NCBI RefSeq assembly: GCF_024125445.1
Contig: NZ_JAMXWM010000001.1
Location: 186,001-250,000, forward strand
Direction: 5' to 3'
Length of the DNA: 64,000 nucleotides
Source of the DNA: Sporolactobacillus shoreicorticis
GTDB lineage: Bacteria; Bacillota; Bacilli; Bacillales; Sporolactobacillaceae
The position numbers and the translations under genes were made by a program. Each line of letters opens with the position of its first letter. Positions within the stretch are counted from its first letter, which is position 1. Below the pieces are notes generated by a model. That model was not told the DNA's origin. It saw only the letters and a program-made list of their open reading frames with translations, and searched no databases. Positions 45,797 to 55,212 of the stretch are shown piece after piece.

Positions 45797-46219
45797 TTGA
45801 AAATAATCCAATACTTGGAACAGAGTGATCGTGAGTTTATAAGAAAAAAGGTCATTGAACATAATATGGAACAAATTCCGGACAGGCTTAAAACATCGGT
45901 TAAAACGGTCGGTTTTATCTTAAAGGATGAACAGCAGGAAACAGTGGGCGGAATCACAGGAACTATGTTCTGGAGGCATCTGCATATTGATTTCTTGTGG
46001 GTTGATAAAACAATCCGTGGTAAAGGATATGGCAGTAAATTGTTGAATAAGATGGAGCATTTTGCACGGGAAAACAAATGCCGCTTTATTGATTTGGATA
46101 CATTCAGTTTTCAGGCTCCTGAATTTTATAAAAAACACGGATTTCAAGTTTTTGGTATGCTTGAAGATCATCCGGAGGGATTTAATCACTATTTTTTACA
46201 AAAAAGATATTCGAAATAA
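45797..46219 (+). CDS. GNAT-family acetyltransferase (YjdJ/YhfO-type)
   Basis: The 140-residue protein has WVDKTIRGKGYGSKLLNKME (about residues 74-93) as motif A and IDLDTFSFQAPEFYKKHGF as motif B. The start is TTG preceded by AAAGGGGC. It resembles the small GNATs common in Bacillus genomes. Substrate unknown. Confidence 0.8.
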   Translation: MKIIQYLEQSDREFIRKKVIEHNMEQIPDRLKTSVKTVGFILKDEQQETVGGITGTMFWRHLHIDFLWVDKTIRGKGYGSKLLNKMEHFARENKCRFIDLDTFSFQAPEFYKKHGFQVFGMLEDHPEGFNHYFLQKRYSK

Positions 46220-46268
46220 AGAAGATGTCTGTGGAATAAAAAATTTTTTCTCAAAAAGAAGTGCGTAT

Positions 46269-47054
46269 ATGTCAAATTCCGATTGGTTTACAGTCGAAAA
46301 GATTGATACCCATACTTATGCGATCAGTGAGTACGGGCATTGGGAACATGTCCACGCCTACCTATTAATCGGGCGGAAGCAAGCAGCACTCATTGATACA
46401 GGAATTGGTATAGGGGATATAAGCTTCGTTGTTGAACAGCTGACGCAACTCCCGGTAATTGTATTGACCACTCACGTTCATTGGGATCATATTGGTGGTC
46501 ATGGGTTGTTCAAGAAAATATATGTTCATAAGAAAGAAAAAAGCTGGTTGGAAAACGGCATTCCGGGCTTATCTATCAAGCAGATTCGTAAAGATGTTTT
46601 TAAGGATCTGACAAAACCGATTCCTTCATCGGTGCGGCCTGAAAGCTACTATCCCTTCAAAGGAAAACCAACCGGAGTGTTTCAAGACATGGATGTCTTT
46701 GAACTTGGCACGCGAAAACTTAATGTCATTGACACTCCGGGTCATTCACCCGGCCATGTATGCTTCTATGATGAATCAACGGGCTATCTGTTCTCCGGCG
46801 ACTTAATTTATACAGGAACACCAATTTACGCTTTCTATCCTTCGACTGATCCACTTGAATTAGTAAAGTCTTTTAAGAAGGTTGCTCATTTGGAAAAAGA
46901 AGTTTCAAAAGTTTTTGGCGGACATAACGAAATGGGACTGGATGCTTCCATTTTACATGAAGCAGGGCTGGATGCTGAGTGGCTGATTCAACATGATTTG
47001 GTTAAATTCGGTACAGGAACACATCATTTTCAAAGGTTGAGTGTTCAATTCTAA
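46269..47054 (+). CDS. MBL-fold metallo-hydrolase
   Basis: The 261-residue protein has the metallo-beta-lactamase zinc motif THVHWDHIGGH (about residues 68-78), DTPGHSPGHVCFYD and FSGDLIYTG. Such proteins hydrolyse thioesters, lactones or similar bonds. I chose the ATG at 46269, where a modest AAAGAAG precedes; the open frame extends upstream over the GNAT gene in another frame and is not real there. Confidence 0.85.
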   Translation: MSNSDWFTVEKIDTHTYAISEYGHWEHVHAYLLIGRKQAALIDTGIGIGDISFVVEQLTQLPVIVLTTHVHWDHIGGHGLFKKIYVHKKEKSWLENGIPGLSIKQIRKDVFKDLTKPIPSSVRPESYYPFKGKPTGVFQDMDVFELGTRKLNVIDTPGHSPGHVCFYDESTGYLFSGDLIYTGTPIYAFYPSTDPLELVKSFKKVAHLEKEVSKVFGGHNEMGLDASILHEAGLDAEWLIQHDLVKFGTGTHHFQRLSVQF

Positions 47055-47080
47055 CTCTATAGCTGTGTCGCCTGAAAGGC

Positions 47081-47215
47081 CATGTAACGGATGACGACAT
47101 AAAAGATATATGAAAAGAAATTCATGACTATGGATACACGCGCATTTTTTACGGTTACGATTATGCCGGCATTTACGCCGAGTTCGAATCATTTAATGGC
47201 AATGAAATAGATTAA
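47081..47215 (+). pseudogene. Short coding remnant between MBL and GNAT genes
   Basis: The plus strand reads HVTDDDIKDI, a stop, then KEIHDYGYTRIFYGYDYAGI and ends AEFESFNGNEID with a stop. It looks like the C-terminal end of an acidic protein whose start is gone. I do not recognise the family. Confidence 0.4.
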
Positions 47216-47231
47216 GCAGAGTGATCTTAAA

Positions 47232-47681
47232 ATGATAACCTTTATTAAATATAAAACGATTGATCGCAATTATTATCGACAGGCTTTGACACTAAGAAAT
47301 AGGGTTTTAAGAAAACCAATCGGCAAAGATATCTACAGCGAGGATTTGTCGGTTGAAAAGGATAATGATTTCTATGCGGCATTAATTGATAACAAGGTCG
47401 TTGCTACGTTTAGTGTTTTTGCCGAAGCACCACAAATTGCTCACTTGACTGCGTTTGCTGTTGAGCCTGAATTTCAAAAGCAGGGCATTGGATCAAAACT
47501 CTTAATTGATGCGATTGGTGACTTAAAAAGGAAACATTTCAAACAAATCAAAGTAAATGCCCGATCAACAGCATATGGTTTTTATCAAAAGAATGGTTTT
47601 AAAGCGGTCGGTCATAAATATCATAACGATCGGCTTGGTATCGATGACTACCTGATGATTTATGAAATCACTAAATCCTAG
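47232..47681 (+). CDS. GNAT-family acetyltransferase (ElaA-type)
   Basis: The 149-residue protein begins MITFIKYKTIDRNYYRQALT, with LRNRVLRKPIG, AFAVEPEFQKQGIGSKLLID (motif A) and ARSTAYGFYQKNGFKAVG (motif B). The arrangement LR..VLR.P.G is typical for ElaA/YitI-like GNATs. Substrate unknown. Confidence 0.85.
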   Translation: MITFIKYKTIDRNYYRQALTLRNRVLRKPIGKDIYSEDLSVEKDNDFYAALIDNKVVATFSVFAEAPQIAHLTAFAVEPEFQKQGIGSKLLIDAIGDLKRKHFKQIKVNARSTAYGFYQKNGFKAVGHKYHNDRLGIDDYLMIYEITKS

Positions 47682-47881
47682 TGGAAGATATCGAATCCTC
47701 CACATCGTTTCCACTAAGCATTTGCATGACGTCTTTCTTGCCCCGCTTGAAAGTTCCAGATCTATTTTTCTCCATTTGCGATTTCTGAACAGAAGAACTA
47801 AGATGTCTATGAGTTTGGCTTACCTAGTCTGAATTACCTTTTTTAATTTATCCGATTTGAAAGGGCATTGGAGGTTTTTTA

Positions 47882-48454
47882 ATGAAGCGTCTGATCATCC
47901 TATTTGCTACGTTTTTCTTGATTATCCTTTCCGGTTGCAGTGCGCGCGCAACATCAACCTCAGCGGTAAACGTTTCAAAGGAACATCAAAACACGGATTC
48001 CACCAACCATTCATCAAAAAATAAGAGCAGTGACCACGCTGAAGATCATTCTGATATAGATATGGGTCAAAATTCAGTAAATGACCAAGAAAGTGATCAT
48101 TCCGATTCTGCTGGCGCTTCCTCAACAAGTGATACGACTGACCAGTCATCAAGTACGAATACGAGTAAAAACAGCCAGCCAGCCCAAGCTGATTCAAGTT
48201 CTAGCAGCACAAACACGGGTAACGTTACCCTCTCTACTAGTGCCTCTGCTCAGTTATATTTGAAACAGCAATTAAAAATGGATCACAATAACGATCTATT
48301 ATTTGACGATATGGGAGGATTGCTGAATAAAGACAAAAAAGGTTCATACTATATGATCAAATTGATCTCCAAATCGCTTCGAAAAAATGGCGGCAGCGGA
48401 ACGGTCGGCTTATATAAAGTCTATAAAAATGGGATTTATGAGTTAGCACAATGA
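47882..48454 (+). CDS. Ser/Asn-rich lipoprotein
   Basis: The 190-residue protein has a lipoprotein signal LIILSGCSA with the lipobox cysteine at about residue 19. Residues 20-115 are low-complexity (Ser, Thr, Asn, Asp, His), probably a flexible wall-spanning linker. The C-terminal 70 residues (QLYLKQQLKMDHNNDLLF, IKLISKSLRKNGGSGTVGLY) form a small folded domain of a type seen in Bacillales and Lactobacillales surface lipoproteins. GGAGG precedes the ATG. Function unknown. Confidence 0.8.
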   Translation: MKRLIILFATFFLIILSGCSARATSTSAVNVSKEHQNTDSTNHSSKNKSSDHAEDHSDIDMGQNSVNDQESDHSDSAGASSTSDTTDQSSSTNTSKNSQPAQADSSSSSTNTGNVTLSTSASAQLYLKQQLKMDHNNDLLFDDMGGLLNKDKKGSYYMIKLISKSLRKNGGSGTVGLYKVYKNGIYELAQ

Positions 48455-48552
48455 AATGATTCATCACTAAATTGATCGAGATTAAGTTTTGTACTTCTTT
48501 TCATGTTACGAATTCTGCAAATGAGCGATACTTTTTTGTCGGGGAGGTATTT

Positions 48553-48804
48553 ATGGCGTTGTTTGATTTTCTCTCTTTTTTATTTAGTCTTATTTTCTTG
48601 CGCAATCCACAAATTCAGGTGAATTTAGAGTATCTTGAAGGAGAGGCTTGGTTTAAACAGCAGTATGGCCGGAAGTTGCTAAACGATTATCGGTTCAGAA
48701 AATTTATCAAGAAATACAATCTTAAAAAAGTATTTCAGGACGATGAACAGAAAGAAAAATTTAAGCGGGAGCTAGGTCAGTGGGGTGCTGCTCGCAATTC
48801 ATAG
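48553..48804 (+). CDS. Small hypothetical protein with N-terminal hydrophobic segment
   Basis: The 83-residue ORF starts MALFDFLSFLFSLIFLRNPQ (one hydrophobic helix), then a charged helical part LEGEAWFKQQYGRKLLNDYR and KEKFKRELGQWG. GGGGAGGT precedes the ATG. I do not recognise the family. It lies between a lipoprotein and a DUF5063 gene on the same strand. Confidence 0.55.
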   Translation: MALFDFLSFLFSLIFLRNPQIQVNLEYLEGEAWFKQQYGRKLLNDYRFRKFIKKYNLKKVFQDDEQKEKFKRELGQWGAARNS

Positions 48805-48855
48805 CGGTTATGCGTCATTTTGAACACGAGGTGAATAAATCTAGTAGGGGATACG

Positions 48856-49323
48856 GTGAGCAAAAATATGTGTGCGAATCAGAACTTTTTTCAAACGGCT
48901 CAAGCCTTTTGTAATTTCCTTGAACAAAATCGCTGCGTTGACGAATTAGATGATTATAAACAATTGCATCGGCAGTTGCTCATTCTCTATCAGGCTGCAT
49001 CTTCACTGGAATACTCAGACTGTGATTATGATGGAGGGCAAGAAACCGTTAATCTGCCGGTCATTGAAGTGAAAAAGTATGATGTGTACTGGGAAATCTT
49101 TGATCCTTATCATCCGGATGAACCATTAACAGGAAGTCTGAGCGATGATTTGTCCGATATTTACGCAGAACTTAAAGCAGGTATGCAGCTGTATAAAAAG
49201 AATGAGATCGATGAAGCTGCCTGGCACTGGAAGCTCGGCTTCGACAGTCATTGGGGGTTTCATCTTGTCGATGCGCTGCGCGCATTACACTATGTCATTT
49301 CCAGAGAGATTGATTCGGAATAA
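48856..49323 (+). CDS. DUF5063-family protein
   Basis: The 155-residue acidic protein has FCNFLEQNRCVDELDDYKQL and YWEIFDPYHPDEPLTGSLSD, matching the DUF5063 layout, then AAWHWKLGFDSHWGFHLVDA near the end. No function is known; such proteins occur with immunity-type genes. The start is GTG with TAGGGGATAC upstream. Confidence 0.75.
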   Translation: MSKNMCANQNFFQTAQAFCNFLEQNRCVDELDDYKQLHRQLLILYQAASSLEYSDCDYDGGQETVNLPVIEVKKYDVYWEIFDPYHPDEPLTGSLSDDLSDIYAELKAGMQLYKKNEIDEAAWHWKLGFDSHWGFHLVDALRALHYVISREIDSE

Positions 49324-49365
49324 TTTTTATTGAAATTTTCGAGGATAGTGGTGGCATGGAAGCAG

Positions 49366-49398
49366 AAAAAAGGGACTCTCTGATTTTGAGAGTACCCT
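49366..49398. terminator. Bidirectional terminator between DUF5063 and AraC genes
   Basis: AGGGACTCTC pairs with GAGAGTACCCT (imperfect) around a short loop, with A-rich sequence on the left and TTATG on the right. It lies between two convergent genes. Confidence 0.65.
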
Positions 49399-49414
49399 TA
49401 TGATCAGCAAATAG

Positions 49415-50308
49415 TTAGTTTTGTTTTTTCACGACGGGAATGTAGATCGCGCATACCTTGTCGTTATCGGTCATGCAGGTGTCATCGTACAGTTCAAAGT
49501 CGGCAGAATTCGGTGCATATTCATACTCGGACCTCGGAAACCATTCGTTAAAGATGTAGTTCCATGTGCCCTGAATCGCAGAAACAAAGTTGGCAGCATT
49601 ACTGGGCGGCGTGGAAAAGACGGCATAAGTGGCGCTTGGAAGCTCGCGAACCTGATAGCTGTCCGGAATTGTTGCTTCTTTAAGCGGCTCAACGCCAATC
49701 ACATACTCAAATGCTCCGGTCTGCGGATCTTCCGGGAAGCATGCCCCATACTCGTCATGCTTTTTGACAAATGATTCGGCGTGAAGCTTTTTCATCCTGC
49801 CGTCCGTCATATAGTCTTTCCAAAACTGAGGGATGGCCTGACTGTTTTCTCCGTCAGTTGCCGTTGTTTTCAATACATAGCCGGCAATTTTTACTGCAGG
49901 AAGTGTCACAAATTTCGGTTCCATAATAATTCCTCCAATCGAATAGGTGTTGGTGCAGGGAAGGTTTGGCGGCTGAGGCCAAGCACCATGTGCATGCAAA
50001 CGGTACGTTCCCGGCGAGCAGCCGAAATAACGGCGAAATGCCTTGCTGAAGCCGGATTGAGTCTCAAATCCATACTTCAGTGAAAGATCAAGAATGCGCT
50101 GTCCGGATGCGAGCTCATAGGCGGCAAAAGCAAGGCGGCGGTTCCGCACATAAGCCATTACCGAATAGCCGGTTCCCCATTGGAAAACCCGGCCGAAATG
50201 CCAGGGAGAAAATCCGGCACGAGCCGCCAGTAAATCTAAGCTAATCGCATCGGTAATATGTTCGTCAACATAGTCGAGAATATCTTGCAAGATTTCCATT
50301 GTGTTCAT
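49415..50308 (-). CDS. AraC regulator with GyrI-like effector domain
   Basis: The 297-residue protein has an N-terminal AraC double HTH (LDLLAARAGFSPWHFGRVFQ and LDLSLKYGFETQSGFSKAFR) and a C-terminal GyrI-like/SOUL-type ligand domain (KFVTLPAVKIAGYVLKT, WNYIFNEWFPRSEYEYA). Such fusions (Rob/BltR-like) sense drugs or small aromatic ligands. GGAGGG lies 8 bases before the ATG. A paralogue with the same build is at 60.9 kb. Target genes are unknown. Confidence 0.9.
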   Translation of the reverse strand: MNTMEILQDILDYVDEHITDAISLDLLAARAGFSPWHFGRVFQWGTGYSVMAYVRNRRLAFAAYELASGQRILDLSLKYGFETQSGFSKAFRRYFGCSPGTYRLHAHGAWPQPPNLPCTNTYSIGGIIMEPKFVTLPAVKIAGYVLKTTATDGENSQAIPQFWKDYMTDGRMKKLHAESFVKKHDEYGACFPEDPQTGAFEYVIGVEPLKEATIPDSYQVRELPSATYAVFSTPPSNAANFVSAIQGTWNYIFNEWFPRSEYEYAPNSADFELYDDTCMTDNDKVCAIYIPVVKKQN

Positions 50309-50504
50309 GGGGTTTTTCCCTCCAACCGTACGGTACGTTCAGTATATCAGTCTGCGTAAAAAGATGTTGTTCCAAATTTGCGGAGTTTACTACTTCTTCA
50401 AATGCAATGTTATTAGAAAAATTTATAGATAGCGGGTTCAGAAAAATCGATCTATGTTAAGATAATGATAGAATGTTAACTTTACTATAAAGAGGGCATG
50501 AACA

Positions 50505-51440
50505 ATGAGAAAATATGCAATTATTGGTCTTGGTCATGTCGGCGCTGCGGTTGCATTTCAACTCGTATTAAAGGGGATTGCCGATGAGCTGATTCTTATT
50601 GATACGAACGAAGGTCTGGCACGCGCCGAACAATTGGATCTGCAGGACATGCAAGGCCGCATTGACACAAGGACCATCATTAAAATTAATGATTACAGTG
50701 AGCTTGCCGATACGGACATTTTGTTCATTACTGCCGGCAATATTCTTGCGTATAAGGAGAAGCAGGCACAAGGCAATCGCTGGGCCGAATTCAAATACAC
50801 GAAGAATATCGTGCAGGATATCGCGCCTAAAGTCAAAGCCTCTGGTTTTCACGGCGTTGCCATTGATACAATGAATCCTTGCGACGCAATTACGCAGTAT
50901 TTTCAGGAAAATACCGGCCTGAGCAGGCAGCAGGTGTTTGCGACAGGCACATTCCTTGATACGGCGCGGATGCAGAAAGTGGTATCGGATCAATTTGACT
51001 GTGATCCGAAAAATGTTACTGGTTTTGTATATGGCGAACACGGTGAATCCCAATTTACCGCATGGTCGACGGTTCAAGTAAACGGCTTGCCAATTACGGA
51101 ACTTGCTAAAGAACGGAACCTCAATCTGGCTGATCTGGAAGAAGCTGCGCGGCGCGGCGGTTGGGAAGTTTATAAGGGCAAGGGCTACACAAGCTGGGCC
51201 ATTTCGACCTGCGCAGTTAAACTAAGCCAAGCGGTTCTGTCTGATGCCCGTGCCGCTTGCATTTGCTCCTGCTACAGTGAGAAGTACGGCACCTATGTCG
51301 GTCAACCGGCAATTATCGGTAAAAACGGTGTTGAAGAAGTGACCGTCCTGCCGCTGACTGATGAAGAAGAAGCGCGATTCAAACATTCGGCAGATACGAT
51401 CAAGGAAAAATTTCAAGCGTTTGACAAGCAGCCAAACTAA
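50505..51440 (+). CDS. L-2-hydroxyisocaproate dehydrogenase
   Basis: The 311-residue protein is in the L-lactate dehydrogenase superfamily: NAD motif GLGHVGAAVA (8-17), catalytic His in YGEHGESQFTAWSTV and TGTFLDTARMQ. The substrate loop region GNILAYKEKQAQGNRWAE and GKGYTSWAIST closely match the Lactobacillus L-HicDH, not lactate dehydrogenase. It reduces 2-oxo acids from leucine and other hydrophobic amino acids to 2-hydroxy acids with NADH. A single-gene unit with a near-perfect terminator. Confidence 0.88.
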   Translation: MRKYAIIGLGHVGAAVAFQLVLKGIADELILIDTNEGLARAEQLDLQDMQGRIDTRTIIKINDYSELADTDILFITAGNILAYKEKQAQGNRWAEFKYTKNIVQDIAPKVKASGFHGVAIDTMNPCDAITQYFQENTGLSRQQVFATGTFLDTARMQKVVSDQFDCDPKNVTGFVYGEHGESQFTAWSTVQVNGLPITELAKERNLNLADLEEAARRGGWEVYKGKGYTSWAISTCAVKLSQAVLSDARAACICSCYSEKYGTYVGQPAIIGKNGVEEVTVLPLTDEEEARFKHSADTIKEKFQAFDKQPN

Positions 51441-51460
51441 CCTTAAAAAAATAAAATGAA

Positions 51461-51497
51461 AACACGGCAGACCGAATGTTATTCGGTCTGCCGTGTT
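51461..51497 (+). terminator. Terminator with 17-bp perfect stem after L-HicDH
   Basis: AACACGGCAGACCGAAT pairs with ATTCGGTCTGCCGTGTT around a 3-base loop, followed by GTTGTCTG. Confidence 0.85.
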
Positions 51498-51695
51498 GTT
51501 GTCTGTGCAATCGGAACAATTAAAAGAAAGGCGGCAACTTTAATGATAAGTGAAACCAATATTTATGTACCGTAGGCATATTTTTCCATCTAAGTTGCCT
51601 CTTCACATCAAGCTGAAACTTAATTTAAACGGATCGAAAAAAATTTTAAAAAAGGGGTTGTTACCCAAGAAAAACGGAGTTATATTGTATTAGGG

Positions 51696-51725
51696 AATTA
51701 AAGTTTCTCAAAAGAAACTTTAATT
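51696..51725. promoter_or_regulatory. 13-4-13 perfect palindrome upstream of mntH
   Basis: AATTAAAGTTTCT and AGAAACTTTAATT are perfect inverted repeats with CAAA between them, 292 bases before the mntH start. It may be the operator of a manganese or iron regulator (MntR-like), but it does not match the B. subtilis MntR box I know. Between it and mntH lies a long leader with an AAGGAGG-like sequence not followed by a long ORF, and a hairpin (TATGGTCA ... TGACCATG) near 51828-51889. Confidence 0.5.
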
Positions 51726-52016
51726 CTGATAAGAAAGAATGTAACCTGAGGGAATAAGGAGGGCAAGCGAATCGAAACTTAAAAAAGTGAAGCATTTAAG
51801 AAAAGTGTTGCTCCGGCAATAAAGAAATTATGGTCATGATAATAATCGCTTTCCGATCTTATTCAGTTGGTTTTTGCTGTGACCATGATTTTCTTATCGC
51901 AAGAACAGGCGTGTCTTAGATGAGGCTGAGTATCAATTGATAGACGTTTCATTGATAATGATTCACGGGTTCAGCAAGAAAAAAATAGTGATGCGTAAAA
52001 AGAAAGGTGTGAAAGT

Positions 52017-53390
52017 ATGGCTGAACTGGAAAATGTTAAGCAATCGCAACGCAATAAATTTATTAAGTATGCAAACGGACCAAGTCTTGAGGAAATAAAC
52101 AGTACAGTTCCTGTACCTAAGGAAGGGAGCTTTTGGCGGACACTGGCCGCTTTCTCAGGTCCGGGTGCGCTGGTCGCTGTCGGCTATATGGATCCTGGTA
52201 ACTGGGTGACATCGATTGGCGGTGGTGCGCAATATGGTTATCTATTAATTTCAGTTATTCTTATTTCAAGTTTGATTGCCATGCTGCTGCAATATATGTC
52301 TGCAAAACTGGGAATTGTTGCGCGCATGGATTTGGCCCAGGCGACACGGGCGCATACGGGCAAAGTACTTGGGGTGATTCTCTGGATTACAACAGAAGCC
52401 GCGATCTGTGCAACTGATATTGCTGAGGTTATTGGTGGTGCGATCGCACTGCAGCTATTGTTCCACATTCCGCTGGTAGTCGGCGTTTCGCTGACAGTTC
52501 TTGATGTTTTGCTGCTTCTTTTGCTCACCAAGCTGGGATTTAGAAAAATTGAAGCCATTGTTATTACACTCATTGCAGTCATCCTGCTTGTTTTCTTATA
52601 TGAAGTAGCTATTTCTAACCCGAATATTGCTGCAATGTTTGCCGGCTTTGTTCCGAAGCCTGAAATTCTCCATACGGGACAATTAACAATGGCTCTGGGC
52701 ATTGTCGGCGCGACGGTTATGCCGCACAATTTGTACTTGCATTCCTCGATCGCACAGTCGCGTAACATCAATCACAGCAATGAAGAAGAGGTTGCAAAGG
52801 CAGTTAAGTTTGCAACTTGGGATTCAAATATTCAACTGTCCGGTGCCTTTATCATCAACTGCCTGCTGCTCGTATTAGGTGCGGCGTTGTTCTTTGGGCA
52901 TGGCGAAGGTCTCGGCACATTTACTTCTCTTTTCAATGCTTTACAGGATAATAAGTTAGCCGGTGCCGTTGCAAGTCCTGTTTTAAGTATTCTGTTTGCC
53001 GTCGCACTTCTTGCTTCCGGTCAAAATTCAACGATTACCGGTACGTTGACCGGGCAGATTGTCATGGAAGGCTACGTTCACATGAAGGTGCCGCTGTGGG
53101 CTCGCCGTCTGATTACACGTCTGATTTCTGTTATTCCTGTTTTAGCCTGCACGATTATTTATCACGGTGAAGAAAGCGCAATGGATAACTTGCTTGTAAA
53201 CTCGCAAGTATTCCTGTCCGTCGCTCTGCCGATATCGATGATTCCGCTGACGCTTTTTACCAGCTCAAAGAAAATAATGGGTGAACGTTTTGTTAATAAA
53301 AAATGGGTAACGCTTGTTGCCTGGTTATGTACCATTGTGCTCACCTATCTTAACTTGCAAATTGTTTGGCAATTCATTACATCCTTGTGA
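52017..53390 (+). CDS. mntH: Nramp-family Mn2+/H+ symporter
   Basis: The 457-residue protein has 11 membrane segments and both Nramp metal-site motifs: MDPGNWVTS (Asp59 and Asn62) in TM1 and [10 protein letters not shown] (Met and His) in TM6. MntH imports Mn2+ with protons. It is followed after 21 bases by a UspA-type gene, as in many lactic acid bacteria. GAAAGGTGTG precedes the ATG. Confidence 0.95.
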   Translation: MAELENVKQSQRNKFIKYANGPSLEEINSTVPVPKEGSFWRTLAAFSGPGALVAVGYMDPGNWVTSIGGGAQYGYLLISVILISSLIAMLLQYMSAKLGIVARMDLAQATRAHTGKVLGVILWITTEAAICATDIAEVIGGAIALQLLFHIPLVVGVSLTVLDVLLLLLLTKLGFRKIEAIVITLIAVILLVFLYEVAISNPNIAAMFAGFVPKPEILHTGQLTMALGIVGATVMPHNLYLHSSIAQSRNINHSNEEEVAKAVKFATWDSNIQLSGAFIINCLLLVLGAALFFGHGEGLGTFTSLFNALQDNKLAGAVASPVLSILFAVALLASGQNSTITGTLTGQIVMEGYVHMKVPLWARRLITRLISVIPVLACTIIYHGEESAMDNLLVNSQVFLSVALPISMIPLTLFTSSKKIMGERFVNKKWVTLVAWLCTIVLTYLNLQIVWQFITSL

Positions 53391-53411
53391 TGATCGAATG
53401 GAGGAATAAAG

Positions 53412-53843
53412 TTGGAAGATGATTTTTCACATATAATTGTGGGTGTTGATGATTCGGCAGATGCGCAGCTGGCTTTCAGATATGCTATGAATCGTGCAAA
53501 AAAGGATAAACTAAAATTGACCATTGTTTCTATATTGGAAAAAGACGAGATGAATGTGTATCAGGCCTTAAATAAAGACTTCATACATGGTAAGCGTGAG
53601 GACCTGGAAAAACATGTTCAGCTTTACAAAAAAACGGCTTTGGATTATGGTGTTGAAAAGGTTGATGCCATTGTAGCTGAAGGTGAACCCGGTGAAGCGA
53701 TTGTTAAAGACATTATTCCGCATACGGATGCTGATTTATTGATTGTTGGTTCCGAAGATAAAAAGGGTATTGCCAAACACTTTGGCAGTCAAGCCGCATA
53801 TATGGCAAAATATGCGCCCATATCCGTTCTCGTGGTTCGCTGA
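53412..53843 (+). CDS. Universal stress protein (UspA family)
   Basis: The 143-residue protein has a UspA fold with IIVGVDDSADAQLAFRYAM at the start and LIVGSEDKKGIAKHFGSQAA near the end, where the ATP-binding G-2x-G-9x-G motif lies (here VGSEDKKG...G, slightly altered). It begins with TTG after GGAGGAATAAAG. It is co-transcribed with mntH and might respond to manganese or oxidative stress. Confidence 0.88.
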   Translation: MEDDFSHIIVGVDDSADAQLAFRYAMNRAKKDKLKLTIVSILEKDEMNVYQALNKDFIHGKREDLEKHVQLYKKTALDYGVEKVDAIVAEGEPGEAIVKDIIPHTDADLLIVGSEDKKGIAKHFGSQAAYMAKYAPISVLVVR

Positions 53844-53907
53844 TTTTTCAGAAAGGCATTACAAAGTGATTTTGATGCTGATCGACTACTTTGGAATATT
53901 ATGATTA

Positions 53908-53946
53908 TAAACGCCTTGCAGGCATGTTTCTCTGCAGGGCGTTTTT
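53908..53946 (+). terminator. Terminator of mntH-usp
   Basis: AACGCCTTGCAG pairs with CTGCAGGGCGTT (one bulge) and is followed by six T. Confidence 0.8.
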
Positions 53947-53968
53947 TAACAGGTAAAGAAAAATTTGG

Positions 53969-54345
53969 CGTTTTGTCTTGTTGATACGACGATCAATGTC
54001 ATAAGATTCGGTTGGACGAGCAGGAATTGCCCAATCTGAAAAATAGACGGAGAAATTCCGCTTATCGAATCGAAAAACGTGAAAATGGTGGATTTTGCGT
54101 TGCATAAGCGGAAAAATTACCCTTATGTACCCGCGAAACAAGCGCTATGATGCATATAACTGGAAAAATTCCGCTTATTTTTATACGGGGCAGCACGATA
54201 GCCACCGCATCCTGCGGGAGTACAGGCCTGGAGATACTCAGGAGGCATTTGCTTGTTTGAGGAGGCTTCTAGACTGCCCGCGGTCGCGCCTGTTGATGCG
54301 AGCAACCGGAGCGCATTCAAAACCAGGTGTTTTTGCCCGGTTTTT
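53969..54345. repeat. AAGCGGAAA palindromic repeat block, copy C (inverted)
   Basis: It reads as the reverse complement of copies A and B, in the same order: CGTTTTGTCTTGTTGATACG, ACGGAGAAATTCCGCTTATC, GCATAAGCGGAAAAATTACC, then GCCACCGCATCCTGCGGGAG and GGTGTTTTTGCCCGG. A 100-base extra segment lies between the last two. No coding content was found. Confidence 0.8.
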
Positions 54346-54438
54346 CTAACAATCATTTGAATTTTTTGTGGGAATTATGTGTTATTTCAGTTAAAATAAT
54401 TGTAGCGACAAAAAACGAACCACAAAGGATCCTGAGCA

Positions 54439-54999
54439 ATGACATCCGAAAAAGAAAAAATGATTCGCGGCGAACTGTACGATGCGTCGGATCCGCAATT
54501 AAAAAAAGATCGACTAAATGCCCGGGCGCTAACCCGGTTATTTAATGAGACATTGGAAACTGAGCGGGATAAAAGAATAACCCTATTGAAGCAGCTCTTC
54601 GGTTCGACCGGGGAACAGCTTTTTATTGAGCCGATTTTTCATTGTGACTACGGATACAATATCCACGTTGGCGAGCATTTCTATGCAAATTTTGACTGTG
54701 TCTTTTTAGATATCTGTGAGATTCATATTGGGGATAACTGCATGCTTGCACCGGGTGTGCATATTTATACGGCGGCGCATCCGCTTGATGCAAAGCTGCG
54801 TATATCAGGCGCGGAATTTGGCAAGCCGGTAACAATTGGCGATAATGTTTGGATTGGCGGCAGGTCTGTGATTAATCCTGGGGTCACAATTGGGAATAAC
54901 GTTGTTGTCGGTTCAGGTTCGGTTGTCACTAAAGATGTTCCGGATCATGTTGTTGTCGCCGGAAATCCCGCACGCATTTTGAAGAAAATAGTGGAATAA
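54439..54999 (+). CDS. maa: Maltose/galactoside O-acetyltransferase
   Basis: The 186-residue protein starts with a Maa domain ([20 protein letters not shown]) and continues as a left-handed beta-helix with hexapeptides ([17 protein letters not shown], catalytic His in [28 protein letters not shown]). It acetylates maltose or related sugars with acetyl-CoA. It precedes an alpha-glucosidase gene by 210 bases with a promoter and a cre between. Confidence 0.9.
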   Translation: MTSEKEKMIRGELYDASDPQLKKDRLNARALTRLFNETLETERDKRITLLKQLFGSTGEQLFIEPIFHCDYGYNIHVGEHFYANFDCVFLDICEIHIGDNCMLAPGVHIYTAAHPLDAKLRISGAEFGKPVTIGDNVWIGGRSVINPGVTIGNNVVVGSGSVVTKDVPDHVVVAGNPARILKKIVE

Positions 55000-55090
55000 A
55001 AAAGATGCTTCTTGCACATTTAATCGAGACAGGTTCGATGATGAAACGTTTCGAACTGAGGCGTGAGTAAGTACTATTGAATCATATTTT

Positions 55091-55140
55091 TGCAAACGCT
55101 TACAAAAATATTGACTTAACTTATGGACCATTTTTATTCT
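55091..55140 (+). promoter_or_regulatory. cre site and promoter of the GH31 gene
   Basis: TGCAAACGCTTACA (55091-55104) matches the cre consensus at 13 of 14 positions. It is followed by a -35 TTGACT (55111-55116) and -10 TATTCT (55135-55140), 18 bp apart. CcpA would bind just upstream of the promoter. Confidence 0.65.
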
Positions 55141-55212
55141 GCAATTTGCAGGATTTGCAACGTTCTTTTTTGAAGAAATAAGAATAGAATCAATCAATTA
55201 TGGAGGTGCACA

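Noticed and set aside
46062-46268. N-terminal 69-residue extension of the MBL-fold protein
   Set aside because: It overlaps the end of the GNAT gene in another frame and lacks family similarity; the ATG at 46269 fits the family start.
24817-54345. AAGCGGAAA blocks as a CRISPR array
   Set aside because: Units are palindromic, vary in sequence and spacing, and no cas gene is in the window.
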